A DNA stretch of 64,000 nucleotides. It comes from Kaistella chaponensis (GTDB lineage: Bacteria; Bacteroidota; Bacteroidia; Flavobacteriales; Weeksellaceae). Where the stretch lies: the NCBI RefSeq assembly GCF_900156725.1, contig NZ_FTOI01000004.1, forward strand, positions 214,232 to 278,231, in the 5' to 3' direction. Under the pieces are notes generated by a model. It made no database searches, was not told the DNA's origin, and saw only the letters and a program-made list of their open reading frames with translations. Positions 18,238 to 27,719 of this stretch are shown piece by piece (the stretch's first letter is position 1; each line of letters opens with the position of its first letter). Made by a program: the position numbers and the translations under genes.

Positions 18238-19284
18238 GTGAAAAAATATCTTTTTTTATTCCTGCATATTGGATTTTGGTTGTGCTACCTATTTTTGGCG
18301 CTGATCATTATTGCAGTTTATAATGGCGGCGAGGATAATATTTCTAGTGAACGTTTCCTTCATACACTGCAACTTATTATTTTTTTAGCGCTAATTCCTT
18401 CTTTTGTTGCTTTTTATGGCTATTACCACTTTGTGTTTAGGCAATACATCATCAAGAAAAAATATGCACAATCTATTTGCTTTTCCTTGCTCATTTCCCT
18501 CACCACAGGATTTTTAGGCTATGTGTTGCTTTACTTTTTCCTGGACACTTATTGCGAGAAAGGTTCTACGATGAGCTCATTTGTGGGAATTACCTTTTTT
18601 TCTACCGTAATTTCTACCATTACAGGAATAGTTGCATTACTAATGCAAGGGTTTATCACGTGGATTGATGAAATTAATATGAAAGAAGAATTATCTCTTA
18701 AAAATAATGAAATAGAATTAGCCTTAGTTAAATCCCAACTTGACCCTCATTTTTTGTTTAATACAATTAATAATATTGATGTTTTGATTTCTAAAAATGC
18801 GACGGCGGCATCTAATTATTTAAATAAATTATCAGAAATAATGCGTTTCATGTTATACGAAACCAAAACTGAGAAAATTTTTCTTGCAAAAGAATTATTG
18901 TACATCGAAAAATATATTGAGCTGCAAAAAATCAGAACTTCTAATGCGAGTTTCATCAGTTTTTCTGTAATCGGGAAATCAAATAATTTTCTTATTCCAC
19001 CGATGATTTTTATTCCATTTATTGAGAATGCCTTTAAATATGCCACGAATAAAAAAATAAGGAATGCAATAAGTATCTCACTGATGATCAGCAAAGACAC
19101 TATCACCTTTGTTTGTATAAACCAATTTAATCCTGATGCAAAAAAGGAGTCCGCAAATAATGGATTGGGAAATCAACTCATCAAAAAGCGATTAGATTTA
19201 ATTTATGAGCGAAGCTACAAATTAAATGTTTCAATTGTAGTCGATTTATATAGTGTAACCTTAACAATTCCTACCCATGCGTAA
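18238..19284 (+). CDS. LytS-type sensor histidine kinase 2
   Basis: A 348-residue kinase starting with GTG. Four hydrophobic segments lie in the first 145 residues; the H-box QLDPHFLFNTINN has its His near residue 171 and the N-box IPFIENAFKYA follows near 260. Same architecture as kinase 1 at 479-1522 but only distantly similar. Its 3' end overlaps the regulator gene by 8 bp, so translation is coupled. LytTR-like repeats stand in front of it. The downstream TonB receptor and DUF4249 lipoprotein suggest that it controls uptake of some ligand. Confidence 0.92.
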   Translation: MKKYLFLFLHIGFWLCYLFLALIIIAVYNGGEDNISSERFLHTLQLIIFLALIPSFVAFYGYYHFVFRQYIIKKKYAQSICFSLLISLTTGFLGYVLLYFFLDTYCEKGSTMSSFVGITFFSTVISTITGIVALLMQGFITWIDEINMKEELSLKNNEIELALVKSQLDPHFLFNTINNIDVLISKNATAASNYLNKLSEIMRFMLYETKTEKIFLAKELLYIEKYIELQKIRTSNASFISFSVIGKSNNFLIPPMIFIPFIENAFKYATNKKIRNAISISLMISKDTITFVCINQFNPDAKKESANNGLGNQLIKKRLDLIYERSYKLNVSIVVDLYSVTLTIPTHA

Positions 19285-19966
19285 TTTCACCTGTATAATT
19301 ATAGAAGATGAACCTCTTGCTTTAGAAAGAGCAATTGATTTTGCTGGAAAAATCCCTTTTTTAGAAGTGCGGGCAAGTTTTGACAATTCCCTTGAGGGAC
19401 ATGCTTATCTACAAAATAATGAGGTCGATCTTTTATTTTTAGACATTAATATGGACGAATTATCGGGGATCGAACTGTTGGAAGGTACCAAGATACAAAG
19501 CCAGGTCATTATAACAACGGCATATCAAGAATATGCGATGAAAGGCTATGAACTAAATGTTTCTGATTATTTATTAAAACCATATTCATTTGATCGATTT
19601 TTAAAAGCAGTTACCAAATCTGTACAGAATCTTTCTAAACCTACCTACAATGTTGTAAAGGAGAATATTTTCGTAAAAACTGAAAATAGACTGGAAAAAA
19701 TAACCATCTCAGATATTATTTTCATTGAAGGGATGAGAGATTACAGAAGAATTCACTTGACTAATAAAAGGATCATGACTTTACAGAATTTTAGTGAATT
19801 AGAGCAAATTATTCCATCAAACATAGTATGCCGAGTTCACAAATCCTACATGGTTGCTTTAAATAAAATAGAATGTATCGAAAGAAATAGAATCAGATTG
19901 GTAGAAAAAATTATTCCAATTTCAAGTACTTACAGAGCATCTTTTTTCAAGCAAATTGATCAGTGA
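19277..19966 (+). CDS. LytTR-family response regulator 2
   Basis: A 229-residue regulator: receiver domain with IIEDEP, phosphoacceptor Asp56 in LFLDINMD and LLKPYSF; LytTR domain at about 125-228 with IIFIEGMRDYRRIHLTN and RVHKSYMVALNKIE. It overlaps kinase 2 by 8 bp and is followed after 67 bp by the TonB receptor gene. No separate promoter or repeat pair is visible in that gap, so receptor and lipoprotein are probably in the same transcript and under autogenous control. Confidence 0.93.
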   Translation: MRNFTCIIIEDEPLALERAIDFAGKIPFLEVRASFDNSLEGHAYLQNNEVDLLFLDINMDELSGIELLEGTKIQSQVIITTAYQEYAMKGYELNVSDYLLKPYSFDRFLKAVTKSVQNLSKPTYNVVKENIFVKTENRLEKITISDIIFIEGMRDYRRIHLTNKRIMTLQNFSELEQIIPSNIVCRVHKSYMVALNKIECIERNRIRLVEKIIPISSTYRASFFKQIDQ

Positions 19967-20033
19967 GAAGTTTTCAATAATCCTGAACTTAAAATAAATA
20001 ACAAAAAATTAAAAATTAACTAACTAATTAAAA

Positions 20034-22406
20034 ATGAACTTAAAAATAATAATCTTCCTGGGTTTTATAGCAATATCAAGCGTAATAAAGGCGCAAGATA
20101 AAATAACAATTAGTGGCACAGTAAAAGATGACAAAACAACAGAAACATTAATCGGGGTCAATATTTATATCCCAGAACTCAAAATAGGTACAAGTACAAA
20201 TGGATATGGATTTTATTCCCTAACAATTCCTCCTGGGAAATATACAATTCAATCTAGTTATCAGGGATTTCAAACCTATTCAGAAACTTTAGAATTTACT
20301 TCCAGTTTAAACAAAGATATTTCACTAACGGACGACGTTAAAAATATTGAAGAGATCATTCTTACAGGAGATAATAAAAGATCCGAAATAAAAAAAGCGG
20401 AGATGAGCACGAATAAACTCAATCTGCAAACAATCAAAAAAATGCCGGTTGTTTTTGGTGAAGTGGATATCATAAAATCAATTTTACAACTTCCTGGAGT
20501 TACAAACGGTGGTGAAGGACAGTCCGGTTTTAATGTTCGCGGCGGATCTGCTGATCAAAATTTAGTGCTTTTAGATGAAGCTACTGTTTATAATACATCA
20601 CATTTGTTCGGATTATTTTCAGTATTTAATTCGGATGCCATAAAAGATTTAAAACTGTATAAGGGTGGAATTCCAGCACGTTACGGTGGTAGACTCTCTT
20701 CTGTGCTAGATATTTACCAAAAGGAAGGCAATAAAGAAAATTACAGGTTTTCGGGAGGTTTGGGTTTAATTTCCGCCAGATTAATGGCAGAAGGCCCAAT
20801 TGTAAAAAATAAAAGTTCCTTCCTTTTAGCAGGAAGAGGTTCTTATGGACACTTATTTTTGAAGTTATCTGATAATAAAAATTCGGCTTATTTCTACGAT
20901 CTAAACACTAAAGCTAATTTTGAAATAAACAAAAACAACAAATTATTTGTATCCGGCTATTTTGGACGAGACGTATTTGATATAAATGGTGGTTTTGTAA
21001 ATACTTATGGAAACACCATTGCTAATGTCAGATGGAACCATTTATTTTCCGACAAATTATTTTCCAATTTGTCCCTCATCTACAGTGACTACTATTATGG
21101 TTTAAAATTAGATTACTTCGGGTTTAATTGGGACAGCGGTATTAAAAATTTCAATCTGAAGTATGATTTTAAGCACTATTTGGGTAATTCTACAAAATTA
21201 ACATATGGTTTAAACACGCAATATTTTGAATTTAATCCTGGAAAGATTACACCAATCGACGCTGAATCTGGAATTAACGAGAGGCAGTTAGATAAAAAAA
21301 GAGCCATAGAATCGGACTTATACTTTGATGTGGATCAAAAATTATCAGAGGCTATAACAGTTAATTCCGGTTTGCGATATAGTCTGTTCTGTAGATTTGG
21401 ACCCCAGAATGTGAGCATTTACGATAACAATCAAGCAGTAGTTTTTAACGAAGAATTTGGGATATATGAAAAAGCAATTCCTACCGGTATAAAAAGTTAC
21501 AAATCCAATGAAGTGATTGCACAATTTGGAAATTTTGAACCTAGAGTTTCTATTTCTTATTCTTTAAATGAAAACCAATCCATTAAAGGAAGTTACAACA
21601 GGATGGCGCAATATCTTCATTTAATTTCTAATACCAGTTCTCCAACTCCGCTTGATATTTGGTCTCCCAGTGATGATTTTTTCAAACCTCAATTACTTGA
21701 TCAGTTTGCAGTAGGATATTTTCGAAATTTTAAAGACGACAAATATTCTGTTGAGATCGAAACATTCTACAAAAAAGCCACCAACACTGTAAATTATATT
21801 GATGGATCCGAGTTGGTTGGCAATAATAACCTAGAACAAATTATACTCAATGGTAGAAGCCGGGCTTATGGAATAGAATTTCTACTCCGCAAAAACACAG
21901 GTAAATTACAGGGATGGATATCTTACACGCTTTCTAGAAGTGAACAGCAAACCCCTGGAAGATCACCGAATGAACCGGGAATAAATAATGGGGATTGGTA
22001 TAGAAGAAGTTATGATAAATTACACAATTTATCGGTTACAGGAATGTATCAATTAAGTGAAAAATGGAATTTAGGCTCAATTTTCACCTTACAAACGGGA
22101 CAACCTACCACTTATCCTAATGGCCAATATGAGTATCAAGGCATTATTATTCCAAGTTTTGGAAATAGAAATGAAAGCACGCTGCCAACATTTCATCGTC
22201 TGGATGTTTCTGCAACGTATGTTCCTAAACCAAATAAACAAAAAGGATGGCGCGGCGAATGGGTTTTCAGTATTTATAATATTTATAATAGACAAAATGC
22301 AGCATCTGTTAACTTCAGACAAAATATAGACACAGGAGAGACCGAAGCAGTTAAGTTTTCTATTTTCGGAATCATTCCGGGCATTTCATACAATTTCAAA
22401 TTTTAA
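20034..22406 (+). CDS. TonB-dependent receptor with carboxypeptidase-like N-terminal domain
   Basis: A 790-residue outer-membrane receptor. Signal peptide about 1-20 (ending IKAQ). A CarboxypepD-regulatory-like domain covers about 25-100 (ISGTVKDDKTTETLIGVNIY, STNGYGFYSLTIPPGKYTI). The plug (about 115-230) has LPGVTNGGEGQSGFNVRGGS and LVLLDEATVYN, and the barrel ends in GISYNFKF. At under 800 residues it is a shorter receptor class than SusC. The partner DUF4249 lipoprotein follows after 10 bp. Together with LytS/LytTR 2 upstream this makes a sensory-uptake operon. The ligand cannot be deduced. Confidence 0.93.
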   Translation: MNLKIIIFLGFIAISSVIKAQDKITISGTVKDDKTTETLIGVNIYIPELKIGTSTNGYGFYSLTIPPGKYTIQSSYQGFQTYSETLEFTSSLNKDISLTDDVKNIEEIILTGDNKRSEIKKAEMSTNKLNLQTIKKMPVVFGEVDIIKSILQLPGVTNGGEGQSGFNVRGGSADQNLVLLDEATVYNTSHLFGLFSVFNSDAIKDLKLYKGGIPARYGGRLSSVLDIYQKEGNKENYRFSGGLGLISARLMAEGPIVKNKSSFLLAGRGSYGHLFLKLSDNKNSAYFYDLNTKANFEINKNNKLFVSGYFGRDVFDINGGFVNTYGNTIANVRWNHLFSDKLFSNLSLIYSDYYYGLKLDYFGFNWDSGIKNFNLKYDFKHYLGNSTKLTYGLNTQYFEFNPGKITPIDAESGINERQLDKKRAIESDLYFDVDQKLSEAITVNSGLRYSLFCRFGPQNVSIYDNNQAVVFNEEFGIYEKAIPTGIKSYKSNEVIAQFGNFEPRVSISYSLNENQSIKGSYNRMAQYLHLISNTSSPTPLDIWSPSDDFFKPQLLDQFAVGYFRNFKDDKYSVEIETFYKKATNTVNYIDGSELVGNNNLEQIILNGRSRAYGIEFLLRKNTGKLQGWISYTLSRSEQQTPGRSPNEPGINNGDWYRRSYDKLHNLSVTGMYQLSEKWNLGSIFTLQTGQPTTYPNGQYEYQGIIIPSFGNRNESTLPTFHRLDVSATYVPKPNKQKGWRGEWVFSIYNIYNRQNAASVNFRQNIDTGETEAVKFSIFGIIPGISYNFKF

Positions 22407-22416
22407 ATCAATTCAA

Positions 22417-23241
22417 ATGAAAATTATATTAATTATTGCAACATTATTTTTACTAATGAGCTGTGAAAAAGTCGTCAACATAGACTTAGATACTGCTCCA
22501 GAACGTCTTGTAGTAGACGCAAATATTAACTGGGTGAAAGGAACATCAGGAAATACTCAGACCATTAAGCTTACCAGATCTACTGGATATTATCAAAATG
22601 TAATGCCAAAGGTTTCCAACGCTACCGTTACTATTAAAAATAGTTCAAATACAATTTTCAATTTTATAGAAGAGCCAAGTTCAGATTCAAACTCCGGGAG
22701 GTATACCTGCGAAAACTTTCAACCCGTACTTGGAGAAACTTATACTTTGACTATTATTTCTGGAGGTAAAACCTACACTGCAACAGAACGCTTGCTTCCT
22801 ACTCCTGATATTGCTACAATTGAACAGGAAAATAATTTAGGACTCAACAATGATGAGATTGGCGTAAAAATCAATTTTAATGATTTCCCTGTCACAAATG
22901 ATTTTTATCTACTTCAAACAATTGCAAATGTTGCGTTGCTGCCTGATTATCAGATAACAAATGATCAATTTTACCAAGGCAATGTTATGTCTGGAATATA
23001 TACTCATCCTGACTTGATCGCAGGTAGTATTTTAAAATTTAGACTCTATGGCATTTCTGAAAGTTATCATAATTATATGAAGTTACTGCTCAATGCTTCT
23101 TCAGGTTCAAATAATGGCCCTTTTCAAGTTACACCAACATTGGTGAAGGGAAATATTAAAAATGAAACAGATCCAAAAGATCTAATTTTCGGCTATTTCC
23201 GATTGGGAGAAACGGCTGAGTATTCTTATACCATTCAATAA
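22417..23241 (+). CDS. DUF4249 lipoprotein, receptor partner
   Basis: A 274-residue lipoprotein with lipobox FLLMSC (Cys16) followed by EKVVNIDLDTAPERLVVDANI, the hallmark start of DUF4249 proteins. The mature protein is all-beta. DUF4249 genes regularly follow TonB receptors of this size in Bacteroidetes, and here it begins 10 bp after the receptor stop, so it probably acts as its surface-exposed partner, comparable to SusD for SusC. Length is somewhat below the usual about 280-400 residues of the family but there is no sign of disruption. Confidence 0.88.
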   Translation: MKIILIIATLFLLMSCEKVVNIDLDTAPERLVVDANINWVKGTSGNTQTIKLTRSTGYYQNVMPKVSNATVTIKNSSNTIFNFIEEPSSDSNSGRYTCENFQPVLGETYTLTIISGGKTYTATERLLPTPDIATIEQENNLGLNNDEIGVKINFNDFPVTNDFYLLQTIANVALLPDYQITNDQFYQGNVMSGIYTHPDLIAGSILKFRLYGISESYHNYMKLLLNASSGSNNGPFQVTPTLVKGNIKNETDPKDLIFGYFRLGETAEYSYTIQ

Positions 23242-23256
23242 GTGAAAATATATTGA

Positions 23257-23379
23257 TGTAATGGAAGAATTATAGACCCTACAGCGATATCAATCGTAAC
23301 CATGACCGAAGAAGGAAAACCGTGGTCCACCTTAGAAGGTCAATTTAAATCGGTTAGAGTAATGAAAGGTTTTGTTTGA
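23257..23379 (+). pseudogene. short coding remnant, family not recognised
   Basis: A frame without a proper start reads IIDPTAISIVTMTEEGKPWS followed by TLEGQFKSVRVMKGFV and TGA. The amino-acid pattern looks like the C-terminal end of a real protein. It is closed upstream by a stop at 23254. An internal ATG at 23302 would give only 25 codons. Debris between the DUF4249 gene and the hydrolase gene is the simplest reading. Confidence 0.35.
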
Positions 23380-23451
23380 AATTTAAAAAAAATTGGAGCA
23401 GATATTATAAAATTACTTTAATTCATAATATCAATATTTAAAAGCAAAATT

Positions 23452-24453
23452 ATGAGAACCTTCGTCAAATGGCTCAAAAGAATTGGCTCAGCGATCATTG
23501 CAGTAGTCGCCATTTCATTATCAATTGGATTTGTCTTCGAATGGAAATCGAGAAATGAAGCCGAAAAAATTAAAGCAACCGGAAGCTTTGTAAAAGTTGC
23601 AAATCACCGCCTTCATTATTACAAAACAGGAAGTGGGGGTCCAACTGTAGTTTTTGAAACTGCATTTGATCCAGCAGGACATCTTCAATGGTATAACGTG
23701 CAAAAAGAATTACCTACTACATTCACAAGTATTTCCTATGACAGAGCGGGTATTTTATGGAGTGAAAGAGGAGATAAACCGAAATCAGGTGAGGAAATTG
23801 CGGCAGACTTACATCATGTGCTAGAAAAAGCGAACGCTCCAAAACCTTATATAATTGTAGGACATTCATTTGGAGGAACGCTTACTCGTTTTTTTATCGA
23901 TAAATATCCGAAAGATGTTGCAGGTGTAATATTTGTGGATAGTCAATGTCCCGATGATAAAAAATATTTGTCGCCAGAACTATTCAAAATGACAAACCAA
24001 GGACTACCAAGTGGACTTTTAAAATTTGCAAATACTTTTGGAATCGCTCGTTTAATGTTCAAGAATATGTTTGCAAACGAGAAACAATATGAATATCAGA
24101 ATTCGATCATGCCTGCTTTACTATACAAAAGTGCAAATGCAGTTTTGGAAGAGCAAGATCAGATGAGTTCCATTAAAAAACAAGCATCAAAAATAAAATC
24201 TTTTGGATCTATTCCTCTTTATATATTAACTGCTGCGGATAAAAAACGCTATGATTCATTTATTAAAGATGAAAAATTAAAAGAGGAGATGTTAACTTCC
24301 TGGAATAAGATGCAAAATGATTTTCTACTCCTTTCAAGTGATAGCAAACAGATTTTAGTTCCAAATAGTGGTCATTATATCAACCAGGAACAGCCAAAAG
24401 TTATTAGGGATGCCATAAATCACATGGTAAATAAAATTGCAAGTAGTAAGTAA
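23452..24453 (+). CDS. membrane-anchored alpha/beta hydrolase
   Basis: A 333-residue alpha/beta-hydrolase-fold protein. An N-terminal transmembrane anchor lies at about 12-30. The catalytic motifs are the nucleophile elbow GHSFGG (Ser near residue 138), a likely acid in ILTAADKKRYD and the His in VPNSGHYINQEQP. The cap region is around 185-240. The reaction is unknown; similar proteins are annotated as esterases or lipases of the periplasmic face. The DUF2306 membrane gene follows after 22 bp, probably in the same transcript. Confidence 0.85.
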   Translation: MRTFVKWLKRIGSAIIAVVAISLSIGFVFEWKSRNEAEKIKATGSFVKVANHRLHYYKTGSGGPTVVFETAFDPAGHLQWYNVQKELPTTFTSISYDRAGILWSERGDKPKSGEEIAADLHHVLEKANAPKPYIIVGHSFGGTLTRFFIDKYPKDVAGVIFVDSQCPDDKKYLSPELFKMTNQGLPSGLLKFANTFGIARLMFKNMFANEKQYEYQNSIMPALLYKSANAVLEEQDQMSSIKKQASKIKSFGSIPLYILTAADKKRYDSFIKDEKLKEEMLTSWNKMQNDFLLLSSDSKQILVPNSGHYINQEQPKVIRDAINHMVNKIASSK

Positions 24454-24475
24454 ATAACCCATCAATTATTTGAAA

Positions 24476-25087
24476 ATGAAAAAAATTAATTTGATCATAG
24501 TTGGAATTTTAGCAACACTTGTTGGTCTGTATCCAATTATTTATTTTTTTGTAGATAGGAAATTTGGGTTATTATCCTCGAAGTCTGCAGAACTTTTAAG
24601 TAACAATTTTTGGAACATTGCATTTTATGGACATATCATTTTCGGTGGGCTTGCTCTATTAGTTGGATGGTTGCAGTTTAGTAACAGGTTACTACTGAAA
24701 AATATGAAATTACACCGAGCAATTGGAAAGATATATCTGGTTTCTGTTTTAATAAGTGGCATTTGTGGACTTGTTATTTCATTTTACGCAACTGGCGGAA
24801 TAATAAGTGCTCTTGGTTTTTTCTCTTTAGGCGTCACTTGGTTAAGCACTACTATATTGGGTTTCAAATCTATTAAAATTGGTAATGTGCAAATGCACGA
24901 AAAGTTTATGATTTTTAGTTACGCTGCGTGCTTTAGTGCTGTTACTTTAAGAATTTGGCTTCCAATACTGATAGGCATTTTGGGAAATTTTAATGATGCT
25001 TATCGAATTGTTGCGTGGTTGAGCTGGGTTCCCAATTTGATGGTTGCATACATTATTTTAAGAGGTAATAATTTGGAAAAATTTTAA
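24476..25087 (+). CDS. DUF2306 membrane protein
   Basis: About 203 residues with six predicted transmembrane helices. The motifs KLHRAIGKIYLVSVLISG and MHEKFMIFSYAACFSAVTLR are those of DUF2306 proteins, where conserved His residues may bind heme or a metal. I place the start at ATG 24476; a TTG two codons upstream is less likely. It lies 22 bp after the hydrolase gene. Function not established for the family. Confidence 0.8.
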   Translation: MKKINLIIVGILATLVGLYPIIYFFVDRKFGLLSSKSAELLSNNFWNIAFYGHIIFGGLALLVGWLQFSNRLLLKNMKLHRAIGKIYLVSVLISGICGLVISFYATGGIISALGFFSLGVTWLSTTILGFKSIKIGNVQMHEKFMIFSYAACFSAVTLRIWLPILIGILGNFNDAYRIVAWLSWVPNLMVAYIILRGNNLEKF

Positions 25088-25162
25088 ACATTATTAACCA
25101 TACTATAATTTTATTACAACGATTGCAAATAATCCACTCACAAAATTTACAAATTACTAGAT

Positions 25163-25300
25163 ATGAAAAATAAAACTGCTGCAAAAATCACGGGTTATTC
25201 TATAATAATTATGGCATTACTGGCGGCGTTTGCCTTCGGATACGCTTACCCAAAAATTTGTGATCTCACAGATAAAAGTTTAACTGTAACTAAAAACTCT
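25163..25300 (+). pseudogene. N-terminal fragment of a DUF4386-like membrane protein
   Basis: The first about 42 codons (KNKTAAKITGYSIIIMALLA, then FAFGYAYPKI) look like the start of a DUF4386 protein, which normally has six transmembrane helices and more than 200 residues. After about codon 43 the frame loses any resemblance and runs on, overlapping a gene on the other strand. Truncated gene. Confidence 0.5.
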
Positions 25301-25414
25301 AATTTTAACTGTTCCTGTTTTTGGGGAAGATTACACTGTTTAAAAATAAAGGAAACTCATGTTATGTTAAGGTCAAAAGTTAAAAATTCTTCTGCAGAAG
25401 CATATTTATCCATT

Positions 25415-25807
25415 TTACTCTATCTTTTTTTTCAGGTAAAAAAAATACTCCGATCCGGAGTTTATTTCTCTCTTATACGCTGCCGTAAGTTCCCAGCCAT
25501 CAGCTCCTAAAATATCTAATGCTTCATCACTATATTTAGCCTGAGCTACAGATTTTTTAGATGACTCACTTACATTTTTTCCATTTACAAAAAATTTACT
25601 CTCTGCATAAATTCTTTGGTATATTAATTCGGCATAGATAAACTTTGTACTAGTGTCAAAAGGTTTTTCTTTAACCCCAAGATAATTACAATTCTTCACG
25701 ATGGAATTGTTAATATGTGGTTTTAAGGGGTATGTAGTCGGTAATTGATTTTCTGCCATTAAGAGACCGAAGCTAAAGAGTGAAGAAATAAACAAAAATT
25801 TTGACAT
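25415..25807 (-). CDS. small secreted protein with DUF4177-like C terminus
   Basis: A 130-residue protein with a signal peptide (about 1-18, ending LLMAE). The C-terminal part EALDILGADGWELTAAYKRE, then a strand ending in SEYFFYLKKK, resembles the DUF4177 pattern (L-N-x-L-G-x-E-G-W-E-L-V ... F-x-K). The middle contains two cysteine-free strands and a helix rich in Ser/Lys. The gene is the only minus-strand gene between 1 and 30 kb and lies next to truncated genes, which suggests it came in later. Role unknown. Confidence 0.6.
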   Translation of the reverse strand: MSKFLFISSLFSFGLLMAENQLPTTYPLKPHINNSIVKNCNYLGVKEKPFDTSTKFIYAELIYQRIYAESKFFVNGKNVSESSKKSVAQAKYSDEALDILGADGWELTAAYKREINSGSEYFFYLKKKIE

Positions 25808-26244
25808 AGAAAAAATTTTAAATTATACAGTTATCTTACAAGAATTAATACGAAAGCCTTTTATTATCTAAAAATTTGGGTTTATAATGATTGAAATAGA
25901 TTTAAAATTAATTTCTGATATAGTCAATTGGTTCTTAAGTTTTAAAATAGTTCAATCAGAACAACTGTCCTTTCTACCTAAGTAAGATTTGTGTATTCCC
26001 AAAAAAAATATTTATCACCAAAAAAATCTGTATTATTTCAACGTTTCAAAAATATTAGTTTCATACTGTACAAAAAAATATCACGTACAAACAACACTTT
26101 TGGAGCTATTAACAACAGTTGTATTAAAATGTGTAAAAATGATTCTGATCCTATTGGAAGATTGGTAGTTTATAGACTTAAATCGTCAGTTTGCAGGTGA
26201 AGTGCTTCTGATGGCAATTGTCGTTGTATTTTTAAGAAAAAAAA
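25808..26244. other. 437-bp AT-rich region without a gene
   Basis: No convincing coding frame. A plus-strand frame at 25991-26200 has no family resemblance, no plausible start context and a composition like random AT-rich DNA. No clear hairpin or repeat was found. Confidence 0.5.
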
Positions 26245-27492
26245 ATGAGACGATTACTTTATTTATTAGTGCTGCAGTTTTGCTGCGTTGTTTTTATTTC
26301 TGCACAATGGACAACAGGCTCCGACATTCCTCAAAAAATTCGTGCTGGAAATACGGAAAGTCATATAGAAAATGGAAATGGTTATGCCTATGTTTTTGGT
26401 GGGAGAGATGATCAGGAATTAATATCTAATAAGAGTTATAGGTATAATTTTTCTGCTGGAACTTGGGACGCATTAGCAAACCTCCCGACTCCGATTTTAG
26501 GATCATCTAGTGCAAAATTAGGAGATAACATTTATATTATCGGTGGTATGGTTACTACTCCTGGAACAGTGACAAAAAAGGTTTATAAATACAGCATTCC
26601 AACGAATTTATGGAGCCAAGTTGCAGATACTCCAAATCCTTATACTGACGGTGACGCTGTACCATACCAGGATAGCTTAATTTATACGGTAGGAAGTTAT
26701 AGTGGCGAAAAATCTTTTGTGTACAATGTTAATACAAATAAATGGAGAGCTGCAACTAGTGTTCCTTCTCCGGGAACGGCATTAGCTTACGGAGCACTTT
26801 CAGTGGTTGGAAATAAACTTATTTACGTAGGTGGATCTAATGGAACCTTTTCACCAACTTTTTGGAATAATGTGTGGATTGGAGAGATTGATCAAAATAA
26901 CCGAGCACTAATTAACTGGAGTTCTGGAGCGCCTTTCCCCGGAGAAACACGAACTTTTTTTGAAATGAAACCGTGGAAGGATGGTTTAATTTTGATTGGT
27001 GGTACTACAGATAATACATTCAATACAGTAAGCAGTGAAAATTATTTTTATGATCCTCAGTTAAATACATGGACAGAATTACCCTCAAAACCTACACCAT
27101 GGAATACGGGTAACGCAACGTCAATTTTTATAGATGGAGTTTGGAAACTTTTTTGTACAGGGGGTTTTAATGAAGAATATTTAAATCTAACTGAAATTTA
27201 TTCACAAGAAAGATTAGCAACTTCAAATAATAGTTTTGATCAATGTCACATTAAAAATATGGCGACTGAAAGTGGTATGAATCCCAAAATACGTTTTTGT
27301 ACAAAAGAGAAAGGAATTGTTAGTATTAAAATTTTTGATGCAACAGGCAAGATGATATATCAAACCTTAAATAATACAAAAACTAGAAATGAGATTTTAT
27401 CATTATCTCATTTAAACCTTCCCGCGGGAACTTACTTTGTAACAGTGTCACAAAATGGAGTTAATCATGCAAGTAAAATAAAAATATTTTAG
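26245..27492 (+). CDS. kelch-repeat secreted protein with T9SS sorting domain
   Basis: A 415-residue protein. The signal peptide ends near VVFISAQ (residue 21). Residues about 35-320 hold kelch repeats, each with a Gly-Gly strand end and a later Trp (YAYVFGGRDD, NIYIIGGMVTT, LIYVGGSNG, GLILIGGTTD, KLFCTGGFN), predicting a beta-propeller. The last about 75 residues are a type A T9SS tail (VSIKIFDATGKMIYQ ... LPAGTYFVTVSQNG). Likely a surface or secreted carbohydrate- or protein-binding propeller. The IS21-family element begins 48 bp after its stop. Confidence 0.85.
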   Translation: MRRLLYLLVLQFCCVVFISAQWTTGSDIPQKIRAGNTESHIENGNGYAYVFGGRDDQELISNKSYRYNFSAGTWDALANLPTPILGSSSAKLGDNIYIIGGMVTTPGTVTKKVYKYSIPTNLWSQVADTPNPYTDGDAVPYQDSLIYTVGSYSGEKSFVYNVNTNKWRAATSVPSPGTALAYGALSVVGNKLIYVGGSNGTFSPTFWNNVWIGEIDQNNRALINWSSGAPFPGETRTFFEMKPWKDGLILIGGTTDNTFNTVSSENYFYDPQLNTWTELPSKPTPWNTGNATSIFIDGVWKLFCTGGFNEEYLNLTEIYSQERLATSNNSFDQCHIKNMATESGMNPKIRFCTKEKGIVSIKIFDATGKMIYQTLNNTKTRNEILSLSHLNLPAGTYFVTVSQNGVNHASKIKIF

Positions 27493-27548
27493 TTAAAACA
27501 GTAAAATATCATTGTTTCTAGTTAAAAAGTAATAAAAGGTGGAAAAAA

Positions 27549-27635
27549 CGGTCAAATTGACCACCCAATTCGGAGTAAATTGACCACCTGATTCGGAGGA
27601 AAGTGATCACCAAGATTCGGAGCAAATTGACCACC
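27549..27635 (+). repeat. left-end transposase-binding repeats of the IS21 element
   Basis: Four units at 27549, 27571, 27594 and 27618, consensus CGGAGnAAATTGACCACC, spaced 22-24 bp. The third is diverged (GTGATCACC). IS21-type ends typically carry such multiple repeats as IstA-binding sites. Confidence 0.8.
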
Positions 27636-27719
27636 TGGATTTGGGTTGATTTTTTCAGGTAAAAACGATTGATTTTTTCATGTTGTTAGCGTCATAAATT
27701 CGTATAAAAAATACGGATT

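Noticed and set aside
25991..26411. Two plus-strand frames of 69 codons before the kelch gene
   Set aside because: One has no family resemblance and poor start context; the other overlaps the kelch gene in another frame.
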